64,000 bases of DNA from Nannochloropsis salina CCMP1776. Taxonomy: Eukaryota > Sar > Eustigmatophyceae > Eustigmatales > Monodopsidaceae. The stretch's first letter is position 1, and the number at the start of each line of letters is the position of its first letter. Under the pieces are notes generated by a model. It worked only from the letters and a program-made list of their open reading frames with translations, was not told the DNA's origin and made no database searches. Positions 30,854 through 41,625 of this stretch are shown one piece after another. The stretch covers positions 620,001 to 684,000 of the forward strand of contig SDOX01000006.1 in assembly GCA_004565275.1 (NCBI GenBank). Reading direction: 5' to 3'. A program made the translations under genes and the position numbers.

Positions 30854-32387
30854 CTAGTCTGCCGGTTCCCGCTCGGTGACCTGGACGGGCTCGTAGACCT
30901 CCCTGCGGTTATTCACATTCTGGAGCCCCTCCTGATTGTCTATCAGCACGTAGCGGATCCAAGGCTGGTCATGCCCGGCCTTCCCCACAGCACCGTTGAT
31001 CTTGAACATTCCCTTGTCGTGCTGGGTCTCAAAAGCGAAGACGGTCTTGAAGGTCTTGCCGAAGGCCATCCGCTCCTCCCGGCCACGCACTTGCATCACG
31101 TCGCCCGCGCTGGGTCGGTCCCTGAGGCTCGGGTTCAGGACGATGAAGGGACGGTCGCCTGCCTTGCGAGCCATGGCCTCGAGGAGGGGGATGATGGAGA
31201 CGCCCACGACGTTCTGGGGGGCGATCAGGATGAAGACGTCGTCCTCCTCCTCCACCACGTGCTCGCCCACCTCTCCGAAGTAGATCTGCGTCCCCACCAC
31301 CCCCTCCTTCTCCTCCCCCTCCTTCGATTGCCAGTCCATGTTCTCCAAAATGAAGCGGCACCCGTTCAGAGAGATGGGCAGGCCCTTGAAGATCCCCTCC
31401 CCCATCTTCTGCTGCACGCAGAGCTTGACGCGCTTCCCGCAGCTCACTTGGTGGAACGCCAGCTCTCGCACCAGCTCCAAGACCGTGCCGATCCGGTAGG
31501 TGTCGAAGGCGGGATTGCTCTCCGGCGTGAGGAACTTGATGGCCATACGGTTCGGAAAGGACGGGTCTCTGATAGCCGCGTCCACGGCGCGGACTGGGGA
31601 AGGGAGCGTCGAGGGCGTTGGAAGAGAGCAGGCGTCGTGAGCAGTGTTGGCACTGCCATCGAAATGAGAGAGCAGAAACAAAGGGGCACGCACCTATTCG
31701 ATTGTAGAAGAATTGCCTGGTGAACGGCTTCCAGGGCACGCCGTTCATGTACAGGTTGTTGGGGATCACCCATTTCCCGTCGTCCACAGGGATCTTGTAG
31801 AGGCTGGCGGTGGAGTCCTCATCACCGATCGTCGACGCCATGCTTATCATGGCCCGTATGACGTCCGCGGGCCTGGAGCGGATCCTCTGTGTCGAAAAGG
31901 TGATGGACTGGTCGACTTCCCTAATTTTCGGCTTACCGAATATGCCTTGTTCCGCAACAGCCACGCGCAAATCCAAGCCATCCAGTCGAACTTGCGTACA
32001 TTGTGTGTCTGATATGGTCATGGCATCGCCACGCCAGAAATTGGCTTTGCTGATTTCGTCCCCTACAGGGCAGAAAGCTCTTGCCCAGCGGCAAAGTAGA
32101 TCTTTATGGTCGCGGTTCAAATATTCCTGAATGGTCACCAGGTCTTGAGCGAGCTTGCGCTGTCCCTCATGTTCAACTGCAGAAGCGACAGCAGCTTTTT
32201 CCGCGGGGTTGGCCACCGCCGTAAGAGGCAAGAAAGGTGCGTGATCGGAAGGACGTCGGGCCGGGTCGACCGAGATCCTAGGAGAGCATGTCTTTGGAGG
32301 CCGTGAAAATGCGTTTGCGCCACCTATACCAAGTAGAAGAAGGGAAATAAACCGCAATAGATCTCGTCCAGCTGCTTCGCGGCCCAT
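30854..32387 (-). CDS. Plastid-targeted DUF1995-like protein
   Basis: Two exons, 31694-32387 and 30854-31593 (AATAG|gtgcgt, ccccag|TCC, phase 1), encode 477 residues. The N-terminus has a hydrophobic core LLRFISLLLLGIGGANAF, an A-F cleavage site and SRPPKTCSPR, a heterokont plastid presequence. The C-terminal half (residues about 230-470) resembles DUF1995, the fold of plant LPA3-type photosystem II assembly proteins. It shows AVDAAIRDPSFPNRMAIKFL at the start, then an ELVRELAFHQ helix, DVFILIAPQNVVGV, IPLLEAMARKAGDRPFIVLNPSL and an FETQHDKGMFKI segment. The order 'lipid-like beta strand, then P-Q-N, then rPfIvLNP' is typical of that family. A role in photosystem assembly or thylakoid maintenance is inference by family. 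The N-terminal domain (about 90-220) is not recognised. Readthrough of the donor would give only out-of-frame, low-quality protein. Confidence 0.72.
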
Positions 32388-33657
32388 TACAGTCGAAGAT
32401 TGTTAAGCAAGATTATATGATACACGCTTGAACGAGGTCCGAAGGGAGGAGGTTGTTGTTATGTTGAGAATGGGACGACAGTCAGACATACTTGGAATTA
32501 TGAGCATGTGCCATGCCGTTCGATTAGGTGAAAAAACACAGGTCCCAGTACCATGAGAAGGCACAACGCCGCGCGCACTCGACAAGGTCAGTGCATTGCG
32601 AGACCGCTGCGAGTACATTGCTTTAAGAGAGCCCTTCGCGGTCAGCGAGCTCGAGCTCTCAGGAGCCCGACTTGGTAGCTGTGTAGGCGACGTGGTGGAA
32701 ACTAGTTTGTTTCGGTTATGGTCTTCTTCTTGACTTGAATATAAATTGACGAAGAAAGCTGATATACGCTCACAGAACAATCACTTTTCTCGACAAAACT
32801 ACGGGGTACCAAGGATTACGTCTTTCGAAAAAGCATATTTCCCGTTTTTATTTTAGCAAGAAAATAATTTGTAGAGATCAAGTTACAGTCTTTACCCCGT
32901 GATTTTTTTCTTTTTTCACAATGAACTCGAAATAAGTAGGGGAAGCGCACTGAGACAGAGTCCCATGTCTTGAACGGACAGAGACGGACAACGGGGGATA
33001 ATATCCGCCAAGCACCCACCCAAAATATAAAGCCATCCTCGCGTCAATCATGCATGTTGACTATGAGGAACGTGGTTGGCGTGCTTTCCTTTCCTCTTTT
33101 GTATTGGAGAGAGTAGGGTTGATCTTTTTTTGGTTTCTTGACGCATAACTCCCCCCTCCCCCCTGGTCCGAGGTCCGGAGGAACGTTTTCATTCGAGTCG
33201 ACCGCGAAAAGATCCTCTTGAGGAAGATGACACAATATATTCTTCCACCCTATCTCGAGAAAGTTGAGTGCGTCAATGAAAACAGCACCCCGGATCTAAG
33301 GCGGGATTGCGAAAACGAAGGAGGTGGGCACAGAACGGTCTCGCGGGGCTCCTGGCCGCTTCGGCGAGATGCGCCGATAGCCTCACCAACATAAAATATA
33401 CACATATCCCGCGATGGTCCCGTCGATGAAGCGCTTGGCAGATCGCTATGCGGGCGCGTGTCACATTTTCTGCTTTTCACACCGCGGCTGCCCCCTTCCT
33501 AGTAATCAATCCAATATGCCCTTATAAACTTAAGAATTGATGTGCGCGAGACGGATACCATCATGATTGCGAGTGTCAGGCCCCGCTTCTGTCTCATCAT
33601 GTATCTTTCTTTTCTTTTTCCGACTTCAAAGATCCGCCTTGTCGCACATCAAGTATC
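32388..33657. other. Long divergent intergenic region, no gene seen
   Basis: Nearly 1.3 kb between the DUF1995-like and Mpv17-like start codons, both of plastid-targeted products. Open frames (32403-32780, 32816-33019, 33044-33235, 33250-33480, all minus) are short and unlike protein, and none could be extended by splicing. It presumably holds the two promoters and UTRs. Confidence 0.45.
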
Positions 33658-34872
33658 ATGTTCAAGCTCCTCACCGCTACGCTGGCTGTGGGCGCTACCG
33701 CCTTCATGGCCCCCACACGTCCTGCTATCAAGGCCGGTAAGTGTTCCATTTCATCGTTGTGTGGTTGGTGTGACATATTTGGGACGAAAATGGATTCTCT
33801 GGTCAGTTCTACCTCGTTATGGACCTCGTGCAGGTCGAATTCGCTGTGCGCTTCTTTTCGATGTTATATGGAGCTAAGGCCCGGGAGGGATGTTGTCTCC
33901 CTGTATGCCCGTAAGACAGCTTTATTGTCGTGAAATGCGCACTGCAGCCACAATCTGTCGTAGAAGTCACCCTTGTGTCACGCTGAGAACATCAGAACAA
34001 TCTGTCGGAAAGCGGACCTCCGCATGTGGAAGTCAGAAACGTAACAGCGAAACTCTTCCGACACTTCACAACAAAATAATACAGTCCGTGGACCCTCAAT
34101 GTCCATGATGACGGGGGCGACGATGGGAAAGATCGATGCCATGTTTGAGGGCGCCAGCCCCTTCTACCAGGACGTGTTGCGCCGTCGTCCCGAGACAGGT
34201 CACGGTGGAGGAATCATCATCGGTGGCGGTGGTGATGGTGAGGGCACTGGCGGTGGAGGGGGCGGCGGGGGCGGCGGCGAAGGCAACAAGGGCGGTGAGA
34301 ACCCGTTGCAGTTGCTGTGGAAGGGGTACAACCAGCTCCTCAAGGATCAGCCACTGCTCACGAAAGCCCTGACTTCCTTCGTGGGCTTCTCTGTCGGGGA
34401 TCTGCTCGCCCAGAAATTCATCGACAAGTCCGAACTCGTGGACCTGAAACGCCTGCTCAAGCTGGCATTCTTCGGGCTCCTGGTCCACGGCCCCACCGGC
34501 CACTACTTCTACGGTTTCCTGGACGGGAAGATGCCCGGCACTAGCGCGGTGACCGTCGCCTCCAAAGTGGCCATCGACCAGCTGCTGTGGAACCCGATCT
34601 TTGGAACCATGTTCTTCGGGTGGCTGGGTCTGACCGAGGGGCAGAACCTGGAAGGCATCAAGAATCGCATCGAGAAGGACCTGTGGGCTTCGGTCAAGGG
34701 CTCTTGGACAGTCTGGCCCATCGCGCACGCCATTAACTTCCGATTCATCCCCAACTCCCAGCGACTGCTCTACATCAACAGCGTCCAGATTGGCTACAAC
34801 ATGTTCCTTTCCTTCCTTGCAAACCGCAACGCGGCCCCGGAGCCCGCCCCCGTCGCGGCCGGGAAGAAGTGA
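33658..34872 (+). CDS. Plastid-targeted Mpv17/PMP22-family membrane protein
   Basis: Exons 33658-33736 and 34085-34872 (GGCCG|gtaagt, atacag|TCC, phase 1) encode 288 residues. Exon 1 is almost exactly the presequence: MFKLLTATLAVGATAF with an A-F site followed by MAPTRP, a close match to the ASAFAP plastid motif. Exon 2 starts with a linker containing a long Gly tract (about residues 70-92). The Mpv17 domain covers about 105-280: LWKGYNQLLKDQPLLTKALT, GDLLAQKF, LLVHGPTGHYFYGFLDG, KVAIDQLLWNPIF and SWTVWPIAHAINFRFIPNSQR, all diagnostic. Family members are four-helix channel-like proteins of peroxisome, mitochondrion and plastid membranes. Here an envelope or thylakoid location is inferred from the presequence. 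Confidence 0.93.
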
Positions 34873-35458
34873 AAGAGCTTTGCAGCAGGCCGCAAAGCGA
34901 GCCCTAGGGTTGTGTGTTGATTATTTCAAGACCAGCGTGTGGGCAGGGATTGAGAATACATGCGAGCGAGCGTGATGTGGGAAAAAGAGAACAAGATAAA
35001 GGCAGTGCGTCAAGCCCAATAAAGATGCAGCTCATGAGCACTCGTGAGTGAGTGCGTTTTATATGGGTTCTGTTTGTAATAAGTTTTCGGATGGTTGTGT
35101 TTTGATCCGAGGCCAGGGATGTGAAGAAAAAAGTCGGGATTGGGAAAGCTGAGAAACGACAAAAGTCTGTTTCGTTTAAGAGACCTTTAAAGCTAAAAAG
35201 AGATTTTCATGACCAACGGCTCGCGCTTCTTTCCGTGTTCGAAAGTATGCACGTTTATTCTCATGCCCGAGACGTCAAGTAAGTGGTTCAGTGCCTCATG
35301 GTCCGCGACACCGTATGTCACCCCGTATCACGAATCAGAAAAGCAAAATGTGGCAAGAGTAACGGAACACGGACGGTTTCTGGGCTTCACTGTCTCGTCT
35401 TGACTTTTTGAAAGATGTCTTCTCTCTATAGTGCTGCCATCTCTGCCTGTGGTCACCA
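34873..35458. other. Convergent spacer between Mpv17-like and EFTUD2
   Basis: About 590 bases between two 3' ends. An AATAAAG at 35019 is a possible polyadenylation signal for the Mpv17-like gene. No gene was recognised. Confidence 0.45.
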
Positions 35459-38400
35459 TTAATAGTAGCCTCCAAATCCAGCCCCACCCATCTCCAAAGC
35501 CGCCGCCTCCGCCTGTTGGTTCGCAAGACTCTGCAGGAGCTCTGCATCGAAATATTTGCTTATCATCACGTCTTCACTCAACCCCTTACGTCGCCTTGTC
35601 TTGACCATGAAATCACGGGCCAAAGAGTTGATCGGCGCAGGCTCGAGTGGGTGCAAGACTACCTCCCTGTCCAAGGGATCCCCGGGCACCTCTTTCCAAT
35701 GGTCAAAGACCTGGGAGCAGAAGGCCTGCCCCTGCGTGTACGCGCGTAGATCAGTCTCAAACCCAAACGAGTCGATCGCGGGGAGAAAGGCTTCGACTGT
35801 ATAGAAAGGGGTTCCTGGCTTCGGACGGTCTTCTTTCACGTGACCTCGGCGCCGTTGGAGGACAAGATGGATGGCATCAACACAGTCCGCCGGGCACTGC
35901 ACTTCCACCTTGAAATAGGGCTCCATTAACTGGGGCGTGGCCAGCAAGAAGGCCGAGTAGGCGACGCGGCGAGCCGTGGGAATAACCTGACCCCCTCCGC
36001 GGTGGACGGGCTCGGGAGCAATCGTTGCGTCCAAAATTTTGAACTTCACGTTCCGAATGGGCTCGTCGCAAAGAGGGCCTTCGCGACACCCCCACTGAAA
36101 ACCTTGAACGATGGAGTCCTTGACGTTGTCCAAGAGCCGTTGGTCCACCTCGGACGGCATGGTGTCATTGATCAGGACGTTGGCCCCTTGCGCGTCCGGC
36201 CCGAATGCCCAAATGTTGCGGGCGGTCAAGAGATCCCATCCGTACTTGGCGTGGAAGAAGTCCCCGACCGCCCGCCTGTCCCAGTCCGTCGACACCGCCC
36301 CTTCTTCAATGTCGCGCGCGATGCCCGCTTCCAAAGGCTCGGCGATCATGTGCAGCTGGTTCTGCTTGTTGGGCGTCTCGGCGAAACAGCGCAAGGACGA
36401 GGTCTCACGCACCGTCTCGCAGAACGAGACGACCGGGTCCGCCACCTTTACCTCCAGGCTCGCGTGCAGATGCCGGAGGTCGTGCATGATGCAGTCCAAA
36501 TACAGTTCCCCCGTGCCCAAGATGACGTGCTCACCGGATTCTTCCACTTTCGTTTGCGCCGCCGGGTAGCTTTTCCGTATCTTCCGCAGGGCCTCCACCA
36601 TCTTGGGAAGCTCCGCGGGATTCAACGGCTCCACCGCTAGCTTTAAAACGGGCGCCACATCGAACTTGAGGGGCTTGAAAATGGCTGCCTCGTCATTCCC
36701 TTTGGCCTCGATCAGGGTCGCCGTCTTGCTGATGGGCCCATCCACCCCCTCCAGCAGGACCCAATTGCCCGGGCGCGCCGTGCTCACCTCCAGCCGGTAC
36801 CTGCCCTGCCCTATGCTCAGACTCTTCACTTCCCGCACCGCCATGTCCTCCTCGTCCTCCAAGGTGTACGCCTCCCCCAGGACCCGAACCTGCTGCCCTG
36901 CAGTGATGGTCCCGCTGTAGACCCTCCCGAAGGACTGGAAGCTCTCCCCGTCGGGGGCGGAGTACAGCTTGACCACATGCAACATCAGCGGGCCGCGCGG
37001 GTCGCAGCGTTTCATCGCCAGGGCCGCCTCCGAGTCCTGTGCACCCGTGTACACAGCTTCCACCTTGGCGGCCGCGGCGGTGACGGGGGAGGGGACGTGG
37101 CGGGCCAGCATGTCGACCAGGCCGGTGGGGGGGCCCAGGAACTTGCTGAGGACGAGTTTCAGCAAGGGCTTTGGGTCCAGGTGCAGTTCTTCCCGACGCA
37201 CGCGCACGCCCAGCTCTCGAATCACCTCAGTCAGCTCCGCGGCGTCCTCGCCTAGGGTATGCGAGTATATTTTGTACAAGGGATCGAGGATGAACTGTAC
37301 GAAGGAGCGGTCGGCCTCTGGGTGCGGGGGCTGCTTCCGGAAGGTCCTCGAGGCCTCGTCCAAGTAGGCGTTGCCCCAGAGCCGCTTGGCAAACTCCGTG
37401 GTGTCAAACTGGTCACCAAGCTTGTGATACGAGGCATAGAGCGAGGCAAACGAGCCCAGCGAGAAGCACCAACCGTGCACGGCGGAGGCGAAGGCCACGT
37501 TCCCTAGCGCCGGAGAGAGCCGCTGCGGGCGCCGGACAAGGGCGTTGGGCGTGTGCCGCTCGATGCAGGCATTCACCTCCTCGATGGTGTGCTTAAGCTT
37601 GTAGTAGGCGTCGGCAGGCGGGAGCTTGAGCTCCAAAATGAGACGATCTACCTTGTTGATGACGAGCACGAGGGCTAATTGCTCCCTCAAGGCTTGCTTG
37701 ATCAGGCGCTCTGTCTGCATCATTACTCCTTCCACCGCATCCACCACTAAGAGCGCCCCATCACAGGCTCGCAGGGCCGCACTAACTTCGTCGGAGAAAT
37801 TGACCATGCCGGGGGTGTCGAGCACGTTGAGCAGAAAGGACTTTCCTCGCGTGTCCTCCAGCACCAACGACACGGGCGTGGACTTGATGCTCAGCGCCCG
37901 CTCCTGCTCGTCTTTGCGGGTGTCCGTGTATCGAACCTCCTTACTCGGGTCCCAGGCTGCTTCTTGTGTTTGTTGGATGAGAAGATCCATGAGCAGGGTT
38001 TTCCCGTGGTGCAACGCCCCCATGACGCAGACATTGCGGAGGAGGGTGGGGGTCTCCATCAGCGTGGTCAAAAATTCGGGCGTGTACCGCGTCTGCGGCA
38101 GTTCTTTTTCCGATAAAAGTGTGGAAAACCTTTTAGGACGAATGGGTTGAATAATGGGTTCGTCCAAGCCTTGAGCATCCTCGTCCAGCACCACGGTGTT
38201 CACGCCCGGGTAGACCTCCTCCATCTCTGGGTAGTACTTCTTGTCTTCATGAAGCACGATGCTGCTAGACATCCCGTTCGCCTCCATCGTTGCCAAAACA
38301 TCGTCTCTTTCAACACCATCTGCTCCTATATCCTCGTCCCCAAAGCCATTCATGCCCTCTTCTTCCTCTTCCTCTTCCTCTTCCTCTTCCTCTTCCTCCT

Positions 38401-38467
38401 CCTCGCTGCTATCGTCCAGGCCCCCGCCGATGTAATTCCCGAACTCGTCATAGAGCTCGTCCTCCAT
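35459..38467 (-). CDS. EFTUD2: U5 snRNP GTPase Snu114 (116 kDa subunit)
   Basis: An intron-free 1,002-residue spliceosomal GTPase related to elongation factor EF-2; it triggers U4/U6 unwinding and spliceosome disassembly with Brr2 and Prp8. The start [20 protein letters not shown] matches the family N-terminus ([14 protein letters not shown]). A run of about 16 Glu (residues 22-37) is encoded by a CTCTTC-type repeat on the plus strand. GTP-binding elements are [12 protein letters not shown] (G1, about 150), [14 protein letters not shown] (G3, about 215) and [13 protein letters not shown] (G4, about 275). The EF-2-like domains II-V follow, including [15 protein letters not shown] and the C-terminal [20 protein letters not shown]. 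Length is close to human (972 aa). It is the second splicing-core gene in the window after SmF. Confidence 0.97.
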   Translation of the reverse strand: MEDELYDEFGNYIGGGLDDSSEEEEEEEEEEEEEEEEGMNGFGDEDIGADGVERDDVLATMEANGMSSSIVLHEDKKYYPEMEEVYPGVNTVVLDEDAQGLDEPIIQPIRPKRFSTLLSEKELPQTRYTPEFLTTLMETPTLLRNVCVMGALHHGKTLLMDLLIQQTQEAAWDPSKEVRYTDTRKDEQERALSIKSTPVSLVLEDTRGKSFLLNVLDTPGMVNFSDEVSAALRACDGALLVVDAVEGVMMQTERLIKQALREQLALVLVINKVDRLILELKLPPADAYYKLKHTIEEVNACIERHTPNALVRRPQRLSPALGNVAFASAVHGWCFSLGSFASLYASYHKLGDQFDTTEFAKRLWGNAYLDEASRTFRKQPPHPEADRSFVQFILDPLYKIYSHTLGEDAAELTEVIRELGVRVRREELHLDPKPLLKLVLSKFLGPPTGLVDMLARHVPSPVTAAAAKVEAVYTGAQDSEAALAMKRCDPRGPLMLHVVKLYSAPDGESFQSFGRVYSGTITAGQQVRVLGEAYTLEDEEDMAVREVKSLSIGQGRYRLEVSTARPGNWVLLEGVDGPISKTATLIEAKGNDEAAIFKPLKFDVAPVLKLAVEPLNPAELPKMVEALRKIRKSYPAAQTKVEESGEHVILGTGELYLDCIMHDLRHLHASLEVKVADPVVSFCETVRETSSLRCFAETPNKQNQLHMIAEPLEAGIARDIEEGAVSTDWDRRAVGDFFHAKYGWDLLTARNIWAFGPDAQGANVLINDTMPSEVDQRLLDNVKDSIVQGFQWGCREGPLCDEPIRNVKFKILDATIAPEPVHRGGGQVIPTARRVAYSAFLLATPQLMEPYFKVEVQCPADCVDAIHLVLQRRRGHVKEDRPKPGTPFYTVEAFLPAIDSFGFETDLRAYTQGQAFCSQVFDHWKEVPGDPLDREVVLHPLEPAPINSLARDFMVKTRRRKGLSEDVMISKYFDAELLQSLANQQAEAAALEMGGAGFGGYY
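38356..38408. repeat. CTCTTC-type microsatellite encoding the EFTUD2 poly-Glu run
   Basis: A hexanucleotide/trinucleotide purine-pyrimidine asymmetric tract, coding for about 16 consecutive Glu on the minus strand. It is likely length-polymorphic. Confidence 0.8.
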
Positions 38468-38775
38468 ACTGCCCCACGTGCAGACAATATCACTTCTATG
38501 TGCAACTGTAAGGCAGAGAAGTCGGCGAGGGTGTGTGAGAGACTAAGAAAAAGCCTGCACCGTGCTCTCACTTCTTGTCTTTGGGAGTCAGTCCTGCTTG
38601 TGATGGGAGGAGGAGCGTGAAGCGCAGACGAGTGGGCAAACACTTCCCGCCCACGGCCTGCCGACCGCACCGCTGCAGAGTTTTCTATACTGCACACTTT
38701 AAAAATTGAAAGAAGTTCTTGCGTCAGGAACGGGAGGCATCCATCGTTGGTAGTTTTGCAGGGCAAGCGGGACGA

Positions 38776-39840
38776 ATGCGTGCGGCGACGGGTATCTTGC
38801 CGTGGCAACCAAGGCGAGTTCTTCCTGGCCCTGACGCACAGGAAAGCTACGCGAGGGGAGTTCAGCCTGGCATTCGGTCCCAGCTGATATATCAAGGTTT
38901 TCAAAACTCACTCTGGTTTCGGCAACGACAGCACATGATCCTTGTCGACACGCATTGCCACATCCACCGATGGGGGAATGGTGAGGTTGCAGCATCGCCA
39001 GCGTATATTAAAAGGGGAAATAATGCCGGGAATCCTACTAGAATGGCCTCAGGCGGGAACGATTTCGACAATTCCACGGCTGATCAATATGTTCATCCGT
39101 TGTATTGCTTGATGGCCGTTGAGGAAGCGGATTGGTCAGGTCTATTGGCCATTTCAGGGAGAGACCGAAAAGAAAAGAAGCCGCTCCTGCAGGACGTGTC
39201 TCAAAATAACAAAGAGGTAGTAGCAGTGGGTTTGGGAATTCACCCATGGAAAACACAGAATGTGCAATCAGGGTGGGAGGGGCGCTTAAAAGAAGCCTTG
39301 GAGCGGGATCCAACCCTTATCGTGGGTGAGATCGGATTGGACAAGGCGAGGGAGTCGGGCAAGAAGTCTTGGGAGGAGCAGCGACAAATATTCGAGTTGC
39401 AAATGAAACTTGCTGCTGAGCTAAAAAGACCGGTTTCGGTGCATTGTGTACGGGCATATGGTATCGTGTACGAGTGGCTCAAAGGGCGGTCCGCGGCCGA
39501 TTTGCCCCCTTCAGTGGCATTCCATTCTTACACAGGTTCGCTCGATATGGCGGGCGCATTTTTGCGTCTAGAACATCTGCAAGGAAGCGTTTTTTTTGGC
39601 TTCTCAGCCGCTGTATGTCTGCGCTATCCAGCGGCTGAAGCAAAGCTACGCCAAGTGTTGCCGATCCTGCCAAAGGAAAGTCTGTTGCTCGAGTCGGACC
39701 TGGACGACCGCGAGGCTGTCCCCGGTGCCATGAACACCATCTGTGACGTGGTTGCCGAGGTCAAGGGCATGGAGCGGAATGCGTTGGCAGAGGTCACGAC
39801 GAAGAACGCCGAACGCTTTTTGAGGCGGGCGTTGCGGTAG
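38776..39840 (+). CDS. TatD-family metal-dependent hydrolase (DNase-like)
   Basis: The first ATG at 38776 gives 354 residues. A second at 38935 gives 301 and begins directly at the conserved core (MILVDTHCHIH). The extra 53 residues are Arg-rich with few acids and could be an organelle presequence. TatD/amidohydrolase metal ligands are visible: DTHCHIH (first strand, two His), GLGIHPW, the VGEIGLD glutamate, VSVHCV (His), FHSYTGS (His) and LLLESDLDDR (final Asp). Overall it resembles the Scn1/Cut9-interacting and TatD groups, which are 3'-5' exonucleases or endonucleases in DNA repair and apoptosis-like DNA decay. It is intronless, divergent from EFTUD2, and tail to tail with the next gene 168 bases away. 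Confidence 0.86.
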   Translation: MRAATGILPWQPRRVLPGPDAQESYARGVQPGIRSQLIYQGFQNSLWFRQRQHMILVDTHCHIHRWGNGEVAASPAYIKRGNNAGNPTRMASGGNDFDNSTADQYVHPLYCLMAVEEADWSGLLAISGRDRKEKKPLLQDVSQNNKEVVAVGLGIHPWKTQNVQSGWEGRLKEALERDPTLIVGEIGLDKARESGKKSWEEQRQIFELQMKLAAELKRPVSVHCVRAYGIVYEWLKGRSAADLPPSVAFHSYTGSLDMAGAFLRLEHLQGSVFFGFSAAVCLRYPAAEAKLRQVLPILPKESLLLESDLDDREAVPGAMNTICDVVAEVKGMERNALAEVTTKNAERFLRRALR

Positions 39841-40008
39841 AGGTATCAAGGGTGGAAAGTTGTGAATTAGTACATGGTCCTCTTGTAAAGCGCACGCTTG
39901 GTGTACCTCATCAAATGGATAACCAAGTCTGTTCGATCAAAAAATGAAACGGGTGAAGACTTTCTATATTTTGGTACTTTTGCTTCATGTCAGCGTCAGA
40001 TTACTCAT

Positions 40009-41625
40009 TCACAAGCTCTCCTCAAGCGAGGCGGCCCCCTCCCCAGCCCAGAAGAGACGCTCCAGTCGATCTCGCGCACGCGCCAATGTCCCTGGATCCA
40101 GCACCGGTCCCAAAACAAAAGCACCCCTCTCTGCACTCTCCTTTCCGTCCTCACGCTCCAACCTCCCCAGCACTTTCCTCGCGTGCTCCTCCAAGATCGG
40201 CCGCTTCCGGGACCGGGCTCCCTTCTTCCTCCTCAGGACCTCCAGGGACCCTTGCAGCAGCTCCCGCCCTTGTGCCGCTCGTTCCCGCGCCATCGCCTTC
40301 CTGCTCGTAGCCTCCACCAGCGCCTTTTCCTCCACCATTCCCAGCACGTCGTGCCAGTCCCCGACGGCCACGCTCTGGCTGGCAACGCCCACCATCTCCT
40401 CCGGCGCCCGCCCTCTCTGCTTGATCCCCGACCGCAGACACCGCTGCCAGGCCAGGTAGCCCTCGTCCGACCGATGCGCCCGCGTTCGCTCCGCCCAAGC
40501 GGCGAGGACGTCCCCCAGGAGCCTGTCCACCATCCGCTCGACCTCCCGGCCCATGCACTCTCGCAGGCGCCGCGTCGCCTCTCCTCGGTGCCGCTGCTGC
40601 GTCCCTTCCGCCCCTCCCGCCTGCCCCGAACAACTTGGTTCCTGGCGATTTGCTAGGGCGCCATCCCCCTCCTTCGATCCCTCCTCCATCGCTGATGTCA
40701 GCATGCCCAGAGAGAGCTCCAGCAGGTCGTGAAGCTGCACCTCGGATTCCCTCACGCGGTGAGACCTTCCCCCTTCCTCCTGCCTCACTTCACCTTGAAT
40801 CCCCTCTCCACTGTCATCAAGCCCATTCTGACTGTGCCCGTCCGAGCCTCCGTCGCCCCTCGCGCCGTCTCCTTCGGGCCCATTCAAGCCCGAAAACTGC
40901 CGAACTACCGCCTCGTCCCACACCCGTAACAGAACCGGAGAAACGTCCGGGTCGGCATCCGGGGCATCAACCTCGCGTGGGAGTTCTGCAATGCTGTGGA
41001 AGGGAAGCCATTCCAGACGCGGGGCTGGGGCTTCTTGCCTCCCCCCGACCCCTCGGGATCCTCCCGATGCCCTCATACGCGGGGCGTAATGACAGACACC
41101 GTCCCTGAGAAGGAGGGCGGCCGACGATGGACTTCGCCCTTCAGATGTGCAGTTACTTTTGCTCATGCATAGACCAGCAGCCTTCGAAGCTGCGGAGAGG
41201 GAGGGCCAGTACCCTGAGGGGCAGAGCAAGTGCCGGCGAGCAAAATGACGCTGCTCCCGCAGAGTGAGGTGCACCTCGCGATTGCTTTTAACCGGCTTTT
41301 TCTCTGGCCCCCTGCTCGTGATCGCAGCATCATCGTCGTTGTGATCATTTTCATGGGAAACCTCGGCGGTAGAAGCCAAGGAATGGGATCCGCTCTCAGG
41401 CTTGGCCGCAGACTCCTGGCCATGGGAGACCGTCCCGGCATGGAAAGCAGCCGGTCCCCAGCCTTCCTCCTCCAGCTGATCATACACGGACCGATCACGC
41501 TGAAGTCTGCGGGGTCTGGCCGCCCGCAATGGGCACAAGTCTCGTTGTTGCTGCCTTGCTCCGCGTTGCACAAGGCCTAGAATGGTCGTCTTGGCCATCT
41601 CGTTGCTTTGCTTCGTGTGCGACAT
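40009..41625 (-). CDS. Unrecognised 538-residue protein
   Basis: Not recognised. An open frame from ATG 41625 to TGA 40011. The N-terminus is basic (QRGARQQQRD, RAARPRRLQRDR), the middle is low-complexity and acidic or Gly/Ser-rich (HENDHNDDDAA, GPEGDGARGDGGSDG). The C-terminal 230 residues look helical and more ordered: HDLLELSLGMLTSAMEEG, RECMGREVERMVDRLLGDV, DEGYLAWQRCLRSGIKQRG, VAVGDWHDVLGMVEEKALVE and LEVLRRKKGARSRKRPILEE. No signal peptide or membrane segment is seen. GC-rich sequence here keeps several other frames open, but this frame is the longest and best balanced. Its frame could be interrupted by an unrecognised intron in the low-complexity middle. Confidence 0.55.
   Translation of the reverse strand: MSHTKQSNEMAKTTILGLVQRGARQQQRDLCPLRAARPRRLQRDRSVYDQLEEEGWGPAAFHAGTVSHGQESAAKPESGSHSLASTAEVSHENDHNDDDAAITSRGPEKKPVKSNREVHLTLREQRHFARRHLLCPSGYWPSLSAASKAAGLCMSKSNCTSEGRSPSSAALLLRDGVCHYAPRMRASGGSRGVGGRQEAPAPRLEWLPFHSIAELPREVDAPDADPDVSPVLLRVWDEAVVRQFSGLNGPEGDGARGDGGSDGHSQNGLDDSGEGIQGEVRQEEGGRSHRVRESEVQLHDLLELSLGMLTSAMEEGSKEGDGALANRQEPSCSGQAGGAEGTQQRHRGEATRRLRECMGREVERMVDRLLGDVLAAWAERTRAHRSDEGYLAWQRCLRSGIKQRGRAPEEMVGVASQSVAVGDWHDVLGMVEEKALVEATSRKAMARERAAQGRELLQGSLEVLRRKKGARSRKRPILEEHARKVLGRLEREDGKESAERGAFVLGPVLDPGTLARARDRLERLFWAGEGAASLEESL

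Noticed and set aside
31029-31693. Readthrough of the DUF1995-like exon 1 donor
   Set aside because: Out of frame with the conserved C-terminal domain; a splice at 31694/31593 restores it.
39898-41108. Plus-strand open frames antisense to the unknown 538-residue gene
   Set aside because: Pro/Ser/Arg-rich shadows of a GC-rich coding region; start codons and composition are poor.
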